64,000 nt of DNA. It comes from JBJXFE01 sp046153875 (GTDB lineage Bacteria > Planctomycetota > Phycisphaerae > Phycisphaerales > UBA1924). Positions 53,701-62,543 of this stretch are shown here, piece after piece. The position numbers and the translations under genes were made by a program. Within the stretch, counting starts at the first letter, position 1, and every line of letters begins with the position of its first letter. The stretch lies in contig JBJXFE010000063.1 of assembly GCA_046153875.1 (NCBI GenBank), positions 78,474-142,473 of the forward strand, in the 5' to 3' direction. The notes under the pieces are model-generated. The model had not been told where the DNA came from, made no database searches, and saw only the letters and a list, made by a program, of their open reading frames with translations.

Positions 53701-55915
53701 CCGCGTTCCACAGCGCCACGAGCGGGTCGCCCCCGTAGAACAGCGTGCGGTACGGGGTATTCGACGCGGTGTCCCAGACGCTCGGGCCTGTCGCGCTCGC
53801 GCCCGTCACCCGCCAGGAGTGGGGGAGCAGGGCGTCGGCGTACGCGGCGAAGAGCGCCCCGGCGTCGCGCTGGGTCGCGACCGTCGCCGACGCCGCGTCG
53901 AGGGCGCCGATCGCGTCGGTCTTCAGATCGCCGGCGGGGTCGAGCGTGCCCTCGAAGCCGGCGCCGACCAGCCCGGACCGCAGCGGGCGGACGCCGCCCA
54001 GCGTCGTCAGCCAGTCGCGGACGTTCGTCGCCTTGTGCGCCAGAGCGTCGTCGTCGGGCAGGCCGTTGCCCGCGCCGGTGTTCTCCTGGTTGTCCGCCTC
54101 GGCGCGCTCCCAGCGGTCCGAGAGGTTGTCGCGCAGCGGGCTGATCTGCGTCGTGCCCGCGGTGCCGCCGGTGGTGGGGTCCAGCCGGCCGCCCAGCGAC
54201 TGCTCGAGGCGCGAGAGCGTGGCGGGGTCGTTCCGCCCGCCGTACGTCGCCAGCTCGAGCAGGTCCGGGAGCCCGAAGAGCCCGCCGGCGTCCATGTGGG
54301 ACTGCCCCCCGCCGGTGACGACCAGCCCCGCGCCGCTCACATGGGCCCCGGTGGCGCGGAAGTACGCCGCACGCTGGTCCGCCGAGAGGGGCGCGATCAC
54401 CGGGTTGGGCCACCCCCCCGTTCCGAGAGTCAGCCACGGCGCGACCGCGTCGCGCACCGCGTAGCGCAGCCCGTCAAACCCCGCGTTGCCGGCCAGCGGG
54501 GCGTTGGCCGCGGTGTACAAGGTGCGGTACGCGACGGTGGAGAACGCCTCCGGCGTCATCCCGGGTTGCGGGGGCGGGTCCGCCATGTCCAGCCACGCCG
54601 AATAGGACAGCGTGTACTGCCGCGCAACGTCGTCCAGGCGCAGCACCCGGCGCAGGTCCACGTCGCCGGGCGTCAGCCCCACGAGCCCGGAGGCCGACGG
54701 GGCCGCCCGGAACTCCGTCGCCGTGTTCACGTTGATCAACCCGGACAGGTCGATGATCCGCGTGGCGATGAACCAGCGGTAGCGATCGTCGCGCGGCAGC
54801 ACCGAGACCGGATTCTGCGGGTCGCTGATGTCCACCAGCTCCTGCCAGCGCTGGTCGTACATCCCGTCCCCGTCCGTATCCGCCCACTGGTACGGGGCGT
54901 ACCGCGGGTCGTCCGGGCGATACACCGTTTCACGCGCGGGCCGGTACGCGAACGCCTGGCGCGAGTCCCAGTGCATCGGGCGGTGAGGGTCGGCGTTCCG
55001 AGCCGTGTCATACTCCAGCCCGAGCGTGTCCTGGAGCTGCGCGTTGTTGCCGGTGCCCGTGCGGCGCAGCAGATTCATCCCGTAGCTCATGTCGCCGACC
55101 TGCGGCGCGCCGTCCGGCCCGAAGCCCGCGGGCGCGTCGAAGTTCGGGCGGCGCACCCCGCCGACCACCGGCGCCAGGTTCCACAGGTTCACGAAGTTCC
55201 CGCTCGGCGCGATGTTGGAGATGTGCGCCCAGTCCAGGAACTCGAGGTATTCGGTCGCGGGATTGTTGTTGGTCGCGGCCGGAACGCCCGCCCCGAGCCA
55301 CGCCGGTTCGGTCGAAGCCAGCCACGGGTCGCACGGCGTGCGCCACTCGCGCTGGCCCGGGCCCGTCGGCCACACCGGGACGCCGGCGGGGTTCGCCAGC
55401 GGGAAGCCGCCGGTGGGCAGCGAGTCGAACATTCCCGGCGCGCTGAAACGCCGAGCGATCGCGACCGCGTTCGAGTTCCCGGTGCCCGAGAGCATGGTCG
55501 GGTCGGTCGAGGGATAGTCGAAGCTCTCGCGCACCAGGATCGGCCCGGCCTGCCCCGGGTTCGCCGGGTTGGCACGCTGCGGGTCCACCCCGTCCGCGTA
55601 CACGGCCAGCGCGTCGGGGCCGATGACATCGCGGGCGATGTACGCGCTCACCCGGTCCACGGTCTCGCGCAGGTTGTCGCGCGACGTGACGACGGCGCTC
55701 GTCCGCCGATCGCCCTGCCCGATCGTCACGTACACCAGCGTCACGACGCTGAGCATCGCCAGCGACCCGAGGATCAGCACCAGCACCGAGCCCCGACGCC
55801 GCCCGGGCGACCGCCGCCCACCGGATACCGCGCCCGCAGCGTGCCCGGCCAGCGCGCGCAGCACGCCCGCACGCCCCGCATTGCCCTTCCGCGTCTTGAT
55901 GTCCAAGCCGTCCAT
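50726..55915 (-). CDS. gspK: Giant GspK-like minor pseudopilin
   Basis: A 1729-residue protein at the end of the secretion operon. It begins with a basic, Arg/Gly-rich leader of about 40 residues, then RRGSVLVLILGSLAMLSVVTLVYV (about 41-64), the hydrophobic helix typical of GspK. NVNTAT and NVNTAPRRVLSALP segments recall the helix-hairpin elements of GspK. Typical GspK is about 330 residues; the added length consists of repetitive-looking Asp/Pro/Asn-rich regions. The ATG at 55915 has GGAGGT five bases upstream. It is the seventh gene in the E-F-G-H-I-J-K order, which supports the assignment. Confidence 0.7.
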   Translation of the reverse strand: MDGLDIKTRKGNAGRAGVLRALAGHAAGAVSGGRRSPGRRRGSVLVLILGSLAMLSVVTLVYVTIGQGDRRTSAVVTSRDNLRETVDRVSAYIARDVIGPDALAVYADGVDPQRANPANPGQAGPILVRESFDYPSTDPTMLSGTGNSNAVAIARRFSAPGMFDSLPTGGFPLANPAGVPVWPTGPGQREWRTPCDPWLASTEPAWLGAGVPAATNNNPATEYLEFLDWAHISNIAPSGNFVNLWNLAPVVGGVRRPNFDAPAGFGPDGAPQVGDMSYGMNLLRRTGTGNNAQLQDTLGLEYDTARNADPHRPMHWDSRQAFAYRPARETVYRPDDPRYAPYQWADTDGDGMYDQRWQELVDISDPQNPVSVLPRDDRYRWFIATRIIDLSGLINVNTATEFRAAPSASGLVGLTPGDVDLRRVLRLDDVARQYTLSYSAWLDMADPPPQPGMTPEAFSTVAYRTLYTAANAPLAGNAGFDGLRYAVRDAVAPWLTLGTGGWPNPVIAPLSADQRAAYFRATGAHVSGAGLVVTGGGQSHMDAGGLFGLPDLLELATYGGRNDPATLSRLEQSLGGRLDPTTGGTAGTTQISPLRDNLSDRWERAEADNQENTGAGNGLPDDDALAHKATNVRDWLTTLGGVRPLRSGLVGAGFEGTLDPAGDLKTDAIGALDAASATVATQRDAGALFAAYADALLPHSWRVTGASATGPSVWDTASNTPYRTLFYGGDPLVALWNAAAMTANAIDMFDRDAAVGAGPELDKHEPSAFTLALAGDQASLAAIDNDPTLFPYWTRRAATVGAPVLRPGALDLDVALQLRVTNNDPGANLPPSRMARAGDTVVPSPAMNVFGVEAQPFIVQAASLVIYTDAPVKAYANDPPDADEWRPPPPPIPGIPGIPIVPININGTIALSNPDILCEVIAFQITNPFDVDLGMANADVTGGAPGTGFTNYYVEFNGNYFKLGDLQPSGTLNQVVLQRADPSGTSRTNTRVFYALNDSFANIQGRFEAATLGQLGTGSFPSGGLRQIIERQLGVVFGVGAPAGSEPAPISPALIVRANPQSGATETGFVDLLADPAAPGLPDERRVVRLWRSITSNGTSPPAGNPERYDDLLADRMYDPTTTSVATLDRRLPLGQNDITGTQAGPDPTAGYGNAAPPQDNTGYSICFSATFKRRDDPGAVTGAGGVPRGAIPAYCIETPRKSASWGAPLNIGNPLAPANTLVPSALNFGLLPQPNAVGMRFLYNAGAVGTALHDRLTDATVAVQIPTLTQAPEEKTLDVIGSNLATVPVPYAELYPQVQLNDARFRATPTQPLPPAPPLPLTPVVTMRAGDMLLPLAVAPTRHPVGVSLDESWLTLSESLAVALNYADPPVSDAAFGFLNGMGGGTATPARPKTDRGNLVLDDFVPYEDLNSDGVFNPANDVPRFPFVPLGLRVLDAFRVLDPELGSLTTSTAGVVNVNTAPRRVLSALPMLQPNGGPADPSGQAQYWNTGTNLLSPNDDPAGALLAYRDKTQVTLIDTTSLPATYRDDDALRPSLDNPMAWTGRGYTLGATDQVGALTTQPQFRGVREAPGLASLGELMCVTAPDASPRLPNAARFDGMGKEPPATPSSGRVGVDTMLYRDQGATVTTAPTLIDAIPDDFDEKLILANAVSNTTSVRSDVFAVWFVLHGYQRSDVEGLRPFPNDPAAAGADPLVPTVAKRYLMVVDRSNVTRKGDKPRILMLQELPL

Positions 55916-56011
55916 GTCAGACCTCCGATGCGGAGCACCACCCGGAACAACCAGAACGAAACACGCGCGGAGTCGTCAACCGCCCAACACGCCGCCCGTC
56001 CCGCCATTCAC

Positions 56012-56147
56012 CGCGGCACAGGGGCGCAGAGAGCACAGAAAAGATCGAAACCCGGTGTCGCGCCCGTCCCCGCCGCTCCGCGATCGGCAGGTCCGGCGCG
56101 CGCCCCGCGGCCGCGGTTCCTCTCTGTGCCCTCTGCGACGCTGTGGC
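56012..56147. repeat. Long imperfect inverted repeat between gspJ and gspK
   Basis: Left arm at 56012-56043 (contains GGCGCAGAGAGCACAGA) and right arm at 56118-56147 (contains CTCTGTGCCCTCTGCG) are imperfect reverse complements over about 30 bp. They frame a GC-rich loop of about 75 bp. The 249-bp gap otherwise has no gene. The structure may lower transcription into gspK or be a dispersed repeat. Confidence 0.6.
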
Positions 56148-56164
56148 GAACGATTCATGGTCGG

Positions 56165-58117
56165 TCACGGCTCCTGGTTGGGGGGAAGCTCAAAGACGAA
56201 CTGGAATCGCTGCTCGATCGTGGGGTCGGTCGGGTCGGCCAGGCCGATCGTCACGCGGACCAGCCGCGGCCAGGCCCACGGGATGGTCGTGGTCGCCGAA
56301 TCCGACGGGTCTCCGTACCCGACCGCGCCGCCGCGGTCCGGGTTGAACGTCGGATCGACGTACCCGAAGTAGCTGACGATCGGTGTCCCCGCGGGCGGGA
56401 CGTAGGGCAGCGGCACGCCCTGCCCGTGGATCAGCTCGGTCGCGAGCTGGACCTCGGCGGCCACGTTCGGGTACGACGCCAGCGTGCCGTCGATGCGGCG
56501 GAATTTCGCCCGGTGGAGCTGCACGTCGGCGGTGCCCGGGTTGTAAGGCTGGGCGACGATCTGCGGGTTGTCCTCCAGACCCGCCTGTGTCGCGGCGGGC
56601 TGGATCGGCACGCCGTCCTCGCGCCGCGCCATGCCGTGCCAGATCACCTCACCCTCGCGCCCGGCGCGGTAGTTCGGGTCGGTCGTGTCCGAGGGGTAGG
56701 ACGCGCCGAAGGTCCACTCGACGATGAACTCCGTGCAGCGCGGCAGGAAGTTCGACGACGACAGCATGAGCTGATCGGCCCGCCGCGCGTACCGCAGGTG
56801 GTCGGGCAGGGTGCTGTAGAGGGGGTGACCCGGGTCCGTCGGAGCCAGGTAGGCCGGAGGCTCCGGCTCGCAGCGCACCCGCGTGCGCTGGTTCGGATCG
56901 TTCGCGTGCGACCACGCGGGCAGGCCCTCGATCATCCACGCTTGCGTCCGCCAGATCAGTTGCGGGTCCTGCCCCGGGCCCGTGCCGTGGATACGGAACT
57001 TGCCGTCCGGGCCCGCGTTGCCGCCGCCGTCGGGCTGCATGTTCGCCATCGGGTCGAAGAAGTTCAGCCCCGCCGCGGATCCGCTCCCGCCCGTCGGCAC
57101 CGAACCGGGCCATGTGTCGGCCGTCGTGACGATCGAGCGGATTTCCGAGAGCGTCGTCGTCGCCAGGTCCACCAGCCCGGACGTGAACTGCGGGCGGACG
57201 TCCCCGCGGATCGCGTCGCCGAAGGGGAACTGCGGCGCGGGGACCTGCCCCGGGTTGGGGAACATGATGTTCAGCGCCCGGAACAGGTTCGACGCCGCGG
57301 GCTGAAACCCGACCTGCTCGTCCCGGTCCGCCAGGGCCGACGTCGGCGGGCCGACGTTCTGGTACGTCATCGTGGTCGACCGCGGCGGCGCGAGCACCGT
57401 CGCGAAGCGCAGCAGGACCCAGTCCGAGGCGTACCGATTCGGATTCGTCACGGTGATCGGAATCGCCGGCGGCGCCACGCCCAGGTTCGCCTCGGCCTCG
57501 TCGTTGTCATCGTCCAGCTCCGGGCGCAGGTACAACGTGCCCTGCGCGGTCTGGTCCGCGATGCGGCGCTTGCCGTGCCCGTAGTACACGCGCGACGCGT
57601 TGCCCCGAGCCAGGTTCGACGGGCTCAGCGGGTCGCGGGCCGACGCCGCGTCCCCCTCGACGAAGATCACCACCTCGTCGATGCGCCGCGGGCGGGGCGC
57701 CAGGTCGTCGGCGTGCAACGCGACCACGTCCTGCACGCCCGCCGTGTTCACGCCCGCGGGCCCGTTGTACTGAAAGTCCGCGACCCGGTTGCTGTCCGCG
57801 AGCTGATTGTGGATCACCAGGTACCCGTCGCGCGAGACCCGCGAGAAGTCCAGGCGCATCTGCTGCTCGAGCATCCCCGCGTAGGCGTTCAGGGCGCTCA
57901 CGCGCTTGCCGACCGTGATCGTGCGGCTCGTCTGCGAGAAGACCGACGCCAGCGCCACGCCGATCAGCGCGACCGCCCCGACGGCGATCATCACCTCGAT
58001 GAGCGTGAACGACGGCGCTGATTCGCGGCCCGAACCCGGGGCGGTTCGCCCCGCCGCCGCGAGGAGCGCCCCCGGCGTTCGCCGCCGCGATACGAGGATG
58101 TCGCCCGGCTGTCTCAT
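56165..58117 (-). CDS. gspJ: GspJ-like pseudopilin (extended)
   Basis: A 650-residue protein with a leader of about 37 residues and the prepilin motif FTLIEVMIAVGAVALIGVALASVF (Glu at +5). The residue before the cleavage Phe is Ser rather than Gly. GspJ is usually about 200 residues; this one has some 400 additional residues of soluble domain (for example HYGHGKRRIAD-type loops, LTNPDRYASDWVLLRFATVL region). GAGGTG precedes the ATG at 58117. It starts 30 bp after gspI ends and is read toward gspK. Confidence 0.75.
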   Translation of the reverse strand: MRQPGDILVSRRRTPGALLAAAGRTAPGSGRESAPSFTLIEVMIAVGAVALIGVALASVFSQTSRTITVGKRVSALNAYAGMLEQQMRLDFSRVSRDGYLVIHNQLADSNRVADFQYNGPAGVNTAGVQDVVALHADDLAPRPRRIDEVVIFVEGDAASARDPLSPSNLARGNASRVYYGHGKRRIADQTAQGTLYLRPELDDDNDEAEANLGVAPPAIPITVTNPNRYASDWVLLRFATVLAPPRSTTMTYQNVGPPTSALADRDEQVGFQPAASNLFRALNIMFPNPGQVPAPQFPFGDAIRGDVRPQFTSGLVDLATTTLSEIRSIVTTADTWPGSVPTGGSGSAAGLNFFDPMANMQPDGGGNAGPDGKFRIHGTGPGQDPQLIWRTQAWMIEGLPAWSHANDPNQRTRVRCEPEPPAYLAPTDPGHPLYSTLPDHLRYARRADQLMLSSSNFLPRCTEFIVEWTFGASYPSDTTDPNYRAGREGEVIWHGMARREDGVPIQPAATQAGLEDNPQIVAQPYNPGTADVQLHRAKFRRIDGTLASYPNVAAEVQLATELIHGQGVPLPYVPPAGTPIVSYFGYVDPTFNPDRGGAVGYGDPSDSATTTIPWAWPRLVRVTIGLADPTDPTIEQRFQFVFELPPNQEP

Positions 58118-58146
58118 GCGCACCTCACTCGACTCGTTCGCGCGCC

Positions 58147-59241
58147 TCACTTGGGGTCCTGCACCGTCAGCGTGAACACCGTCACCCGTGCGGGGATCAC
58201 CGGTGAGAAGACCACCTCCCGCAGTTGGTGCTCGATCGGGAGCGTGTTCGGCAGAGGGACCCAGCCCGGGATCGGCGGGTCGATCAGCATCGCGGGCGTG
58301 CCGCTCGCCGCGTCCGCGGGGTCCACCCCCGTCACGATGTACACGTTCCCCAGGTTGTCCACGAGTTTCTGTCCCGGTTGCTGCGCCAGCAGGACCTCGT
58401 TGGCCGTCCCGTCCGTGACCAACAGCCGGTCGCGCCGATTCGAATCCCACGACACGTCGATGGTGATCAGCAGGGCGTACTCGCCGACGCCGTTGTTCGT
58501 CGGGAAGCCCGTCCCCGGATCGACCGCCACCGGCAGACGCGCCGTCCCGGTCGGCAGCAGCGGGTCGTTCGTCAGCACCTCAAAGAGCGTCCACGGGCGG
58601 GGCGGAACCGCCGCCGTGTTCAGCCCGCTCGGGAGCCGGATGCCCCGGTCGATCGGGCGGATGAACAGCGCGACCTGCAGTTTGTCCGGCTCGCCGGCCG
58701 CACGCGGCGCACGGCGGGCCGCGAAGTCCCACACGTACTGCGGGTCCACGCCCGCGCCGCGCTGAGGCCACAGCCGCTCGCGCAGCGGGATGACCACCGG
58801 GATGAACGGGTCGCTCGCCGTGTACTCCAGCCGCAGCTCGCCGGTCAGCGGGTCGAGTTCGGCCGATTCCGGCGGCTCCCAGAGGTACGCGTCCGCATTG
58901 GGGCCAGGCCCGAGCGGCGCCGGTGCGGGCGACCAGTCCGGATTCAGCAGCCAGACGCCCCAGCCCGTCCGGTTGTTCGGGCCGCCCAGACCCGGAGGGT
59001 GGAGCCGATTGAGCCCGGCATTCGACTTGAGCATGGCGACGGCCCCGTTGGCCGCCACGACGCCCAGCGTCGCGTCCGTGGCCGCCCGCTGCGAGCGCAC
59101 CACCACGGGGATCACCGCGCCGAGGCCCAGCACCGCCAGGGCGAGGATGAGGATGCCGATGAGGACTTCGAGCAGCGTGAACCCGCGGTGCACGCGCCAC
59201 CACGCCCGCCCTGACCATCCCTGCGCGCCCGGAGTCCTCAT
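58147..59241 (-). CDS. gspI: GspI-like pseudopilin (extended)
   Basis: A 364-residue pseudopilin: leader RVHRG then FTLLEVLIGILILALAVLGLGAVIPVVVRSQRAA (cleavage after Gly, Glu at +5, about 21-54). GspI proteins are about 120 residues; the remainder is an extended periplasmic domain with WEPPESAELDPLTGELRLEYTASDPFIPVVIPL, and DRLLVTDGTANEVLLAQQPGQKLVDNLG. The start overlaps the gspH stop by four bases, showing coupled translation. Confidence 0.75.
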   Translation of the reverse strand: MRTPGAQGWSGRAWWRVHRGFTLLEVLIGILILALAVLGLGAVIPVVVRSQRAATDATLGVVAANGAVAMLKSNAGLNRLHPPGLGGPNNRTGWGVWLLNPDWSPAPAPLGPGPNADAYLWEPPESAELDPLTGELRLEYTASDPFIPVVIPLRERLWPQRGAGVDPQYVWDFAARRAPRAAGEPDKLQVALFIRPIDRGIRLPSGLNTAAVPPRPWTLFEVLTNDPLLPTGTARLPVAVDPGTGFPTNNGVGEYALLITIDVSWDSNRRDRLLVTDGTANEVLLAQQPGQKLVDNLGNVYIVTGVDPADAASGTPAMLIDPPIPGWVPLPNTLPIEHQLREVVFSPVIPARVTVFTLTVQDPK

Positions 59242-60332
59242 GGCTGCACCTGCCCGTGTGTGCCGGTCACTTCCGTCAGCCATCCCAGGTAGGAATGCAC
59301 CGCGAAGACCCGCGCGTCCGAAGGGATCGGGGCGCCCCCCAGGCCCGTCAGGCGATTCTCGATCCACTGGTTGATCTGACGATTGCGCACCAGCGGATTG
59401 GTGATTCCGGGGATCGCCACGTACACCGGATCGTTCCCGGGGGCGTACAGACACCCGGTGACGTCGCTCGGGCGCGCACCGAGCGCCCCGGCCAGACGCG
59501 ACTCGTTGTAGAGCGCAACCTGACCGACCGCCTTCGTCAGCACCGTGTCGCTCGCGCGATCGCCCAGCAGGTCCACCTTGTCGGACGGCTGCAGGACCGC
59601 GGGCGGGGCGGCCGCGACGCGCCGCCCGAACCGGCCCCCGTCCGCCTCGCGGTCGGCACGCATCTGCGACCACGGCGCCGACGTCCGGAACGCCAGCGAC
59701 GGGCTCGGGGCGAAGACCAGCGACGCGGAAGTGTCGGAAACCTTCAGCCGGCCCGAGCCGCCCTCGAAGCGGATCATGAACGTCTGGCGATCCTCGCCGT
59801 CCAGACCGTCCACGTGTTCGAAGAACGAGGTCTCGGGGAACACCCAGTTCGGGGGGCGCTGGCCCCCGCTCCCCGACGGGTAGGTGTCCTCGTACCAGGT
59901 CTGCCCGTCGAGCGCGTCGGGGAAGGTCAGCCCGCGGATCATCCAGCCGCGCGGCAACTGCACCGGCGCGAGGCCGGGCACGGGCGCGAAGAACTCGCGC
60001 TGCTGCGACTGCGTCGGGTCGTTGTTCAGGAAGTCCAGGGCCGTCCCCGTCCGGATGCACGTCACGATCGACGGGCGATGGTCGTCGTAGAAGAACACCG
60101 CCGCCGCGTCCTGCCCGTCCGCCGATCGTGCCGCGGCGTCACGCGCCGAGGACAACCCCGCCTTCAGCGCGTTCTCGGCCAGCGACTGGTCGGACGAATA
60201 CAGCAGCGACGAGAACGCGGGGACGCCGATCGCCAGCACGAGCACGAAGATCGAGATGACCACGAGCAGCTCGACGAGAGTGAACGCTCCCCGTGTGCCG
60301 CGCCGTCCGGGATGTCGGCCCTGTGGGTTCAC
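59238..60332 (-). CDS. gspH: GspH-like pseudopilin (extended)
   Basis: A 364-residue pseudopilin. Leader ends GTRGA, then FTLVELLVVISIFVLVLAIGVPAF (Glu at +5); the residue before the cleavage Phe is Ala. The N-terminal helix continues to AENALKAGLSSARDAAARS, which matches GspH/FimT proteins. A long periplasmic domain follows. The start is a GTG at 60332 overlapping the gspG stop (GTGA). FimT/GspH is usually about 170 residues. Confidence 0.75.
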   Translation of the reverse strand: MNPQGRHPGRRGTRGAFTLVELLVVISIFVLVLAIGVPAFSSLLYSSDQSLAENALKAGLSSARDAAARSADGQDAAAVFFYDDHRPSIVTCIRTGTALDFLNNDPTQSQQREFFAPVPGLAPVQLPRGWMIRGLTFPDALDGQTWYEDTYPSGSGGQRPPNWVFPETSFFEHVDGLDGEDRQTFMIRFEGGSGRLKVSDTSASLVFAPSPSLAFRTSAPWSQMRADREADGGRFGRRVAAAPPAVLQPSDKVDLLGDRASDTVLTKAVGQVALYNESRLAGALGARPSDVTGCLYAPGNDPVYVAIPGITNPLVRNRQINQWIENRLTGLGGAPIPSDARVFAVHSYLGWLTEVTGTHGQVQP

Positions 60333-61222
60333 TTGGCGGCTCCTACGACCACGACGTTGTCCACGCCGGCCTTGGCCGCGATCTTGGTCGGATCGGTCAG
60401 GCCCAGACGCAGAAGCACGTCCGGCTGGCTGAGTTGCTGCGGATGCCCCGCGGGCAGAAGGTGCTCGTCCCCGAACAGCCCGTCGCGCCCCGCGCTCACC
60501 AGTGCATACTCCGCCGAACGGACCTCGGCGCTCTCCTCCGGGTCGCCCACCATCGCGGGCACGTTCAGGTAGTCGTTGATCGGGTTGGACGGGTTCGGCG
60601 CGCCCAGGTCGGGCAGCCACCGGTAGCAGCGGAACGCGATGTTGTTCTGGTCGCGCAGTTCCACGAGCCCGCCGGGCGCGTCCACGACGAAGAGCGCCTT
60701 CGCGTTGCGGCTCGTGTCGAAGAACGGCTCGAACTGGCGGCCCTTGCGGGTGAACGCGCCCTCGCGCGTCGGCGTCGTGAACCCCGCGCCGTCCTTCCCG
60801 TCGATCAAGGCCTCGAGCGCGCCCATCAGGTAGTACGCGGGGGTGTACAGGCTGAAGCGCAGGTCGGGGACCGCGGGCGTCAGCGCGTCGCCACGGAGGG
60901 ACGCCGCGTCGATCGGGTTGGCGATCGAGTAGACCACGGGCACGCGCGGGGTCCCCGTCGTCAGCGGCGCCTGCGGCGAGACGGTGTCGGGCAGGTCCTT
61001 CACCAGCGGCGGGACGAACCCGAACTCGGAGCGGAAGACCTCCATCGCCGTCTTGAGTGAGTTGAGCGTGACGGAGTCGGCGCTGGTGCGTGCGCCGCGC
61101 ACGGCGTGGCGCAGCCCGACGAGCAGCAGCCCCATGATCAGGAAGATCACCCCGATCCCGAAGAGCAGCTCGATCAGCGTGAACCCGCGGGCCGCCGGGC
61201 GCCGCGTCGTGACCCGCGCCAT
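60329..61222 (-). CDS. gspG: GspG-like major pseudopilin
   Basis: A 297-residue pseudopilin: leader RPAARG then FTLIELLFGIGVIFLIMGLLLVGLRHAV (canonical Gly before Phe, Glu at +5). The following NSLKTAMEVFRSEFGFVPP resembles the GspG stretch where a helix is followed by YPP-type residues. It ends with a domain containing AEYALVSAGRDGLFGD, similar to the calcium-binding loop region of GspG, near ALVSAGRDG. It is longer than usual (about 140). It starts 11 bp after gspF. Confidence 0.8.
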   Translation of the reverse strand: MARVTTRRPAARGFTLIELLFGIGVIFLIMGLLLVGLRHAVRGARTSADSVTLNSLKTAMEVFRSEFGFVPPLVKDLPDTVSPQAPLTTGTPRVPVVYSIANPIDAASLRGDALTPAVPDLRFSLYTPAYYLMGALEALIDGKDGAGFTTPTREGAFTRKGRQFEPFFDTSRNAKALFVVDAPGGLVELRDQNNIAFRCYRWLPDLGAPNPSNPINDYLNVPAMVGDPEESAEVRSAEYALVSAGRDGLFGDEHLLPAGHPQQLSQPDVLLRLGLTDPTKIAAKAGVDNVVVVGAAK

Positions 61223-61233
61223 ACGCACCCCTT

Positions 61234-62517
61234 TCACACCGCGTTCTTCTGCAGCGATTCGATCATCGCCACCATGGGGAGGAACATCGCCACCACGATC
61301 GTCCCGACGATCCCGCCGAGCATGATCACCATGAGCGGCTCGAGCAGGCTGACCAGCGAGGCGACCGCGACGTCCACCTCCTCGTCGTAGTTGTCCGCGA
61401 TCTTCAGGAGCATCGCGTCCATCTCGCCCGTCTCCTCGCCCACGTCGATCATGTTCACCACGATCGCGTCGCACGTCTTGCTCTCGCGCAGCGGGCCGGC
61501 GAAGCTCTCGCCCTCCCGGATCGAGTCGTGGACCTTCGTCAGCGCCCGCTCGTACACCCAGTTGCCCGAGGTGTCCCGCGTGATCAGGATCGCCTCAAGG
61601 ATCGGCACGCCCGCCGAGATCAGCGTCCCCAGGGTCCGCGTGAACCGCGCGATCGTCGTCTTGCGGATGAGGTTCCCGAAGATCGGGGTCCACAGCACCA
61701 GCGTGTCCGTCACCGCCTTGCCCGGGCCCGCCTTGCGGATCAGCTTGAACAGGACGAACAGGATCACCGGGGAGAAGACGATGTAGACCCACCCGCCGAT
61801 CGCCTGGTCCGGGTTCGCGCCGGCGACCCACCGGCTCGTGCGGATCAGGAACATCGTCAGCGCGGGGAGCTCGACCCCGAACTCCTTGAAGATCTCCTCG
61901 AACTTCGGGATGATGAACATCATGATGAACGTCAGGATCGCCACGGCGACGACCAGCACCACGACCGGGTAGACCAGCGCGCCGCGGATCTTGCGCTTGA
62001 GCCGCTGGCTCTTCTCCATGAACTCGGCCAGCCGCTGCAGGATGACGTCCAGCACGCCGCCGACCTCGCCCGCGGCCACCATCTTGGTGTAGAGCTTGTC
62101 GAAGGCCCGGGGGTGCTTGGACATCGCCTCGGAGAGCGCCGATCCGCCCTCGACCTCCTCGCAGACGCCCAGCAGGACGTTCTTCATCGCGCCGGGCTTC
62201 ATCTGCCCTTCGAGGATCTGCAGCGAGCGGAGCAGCGGCAGGCCGGCGTCCTGGAGCGTCGAGAGCTGGCGGGTGAACGCCGTGAGCTGCTTGGCCGACA
62301 CGCCGCCGATCGAGAACCCGCTGCCGCGCTTCTTCGGCTTGGCCGAGGTGGCCTCGCCGACGACGGCGGACTTCTTGACGCGCTGCTCGCGGACGGCCGT
62401 GGGGAAGTAGCCCTGGGATTTGATCCTCTGGATCGCCTCCTCGCTCGTCCCCGCTTCGACGGTGCCCTTCTGGGGCTTGCCCGCCGCGTTCAACGCCTCG
62501 TACGCGAAGGTCGCCAT
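61234..62517 (-). CDS. gspF: GspF/PilC inner-membrane platform protein
   Basis: A 427-residue polytopic inner-membrane protein that anchors the assembly ATPase. It starts TFAYEALNAAGKPQKGTVEAGTSEEAIQRIKSQGYFP (domain at about 3-40), then LTAFTRQLSTLQDAGLPLLRSLQIL, a membrane pair around IRGALVYPVVVLVVAVAILTFIMMFIIPKF, and a second T2SSF repeat with FTRTLGTLISAGVPILEAILITRD, VVNMIDVGEETGEMDAMLLKIA and LLEPLMVIMLGGIVGTIVVAMFLPMVAM. Length is typical (about 400). Confidence 0.95.
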   Translation of the reverse strand: MATFAYEALNAAGKPQKGTVEAGTSEEAIQRIKSQGYFPTAVREQRVKKSAVVGEATSAKPKKRGSGFSIGGVSAKQLTAFTRQLSTLQDAGLPLLRSLQILEGQMKPGAMKNVLLGVCEEVEGGSALSEAMSKHPRAFDKLYTKMVAAGEVGGVLDVILQRLAEFMEKSQRLKRKIRGALVYPVVVLVVAVAILTFIMMFIIPKFEEIFKEFGVELPALTMFLIRTSRWVAGANPDQAIGGWVYIVFSPVILFVLFKLIRKAGPGKAVTDTLVLWTPIFGNLIRKTTIARFTRTLGTLISAGVPILEAILITRDTSGNWVYERALTKVHDSIREGESFAGPLRESKTCDAIVVNMIDVGEETGEMDAMLLKIADNYDEEVDVAVASLVSLLEPLMVIMLGGIVGTIVVAMFLPMVAMIESLQKNAV

Positions 62518-62543
62518 GCCCGGTCTCCCGCTTGAACCCGCGA

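Noticed and set aside
53624..58021. Very long open frame on the plus strand (over 1400 codons) across gspK and gspJ
   Set aside because: It lies antisense to well-supported secretion genes, encodes Arg/Gly/Ala-rich sequence with no domains, and has no ribosome site. Long antisense frames are expected at this GC content.
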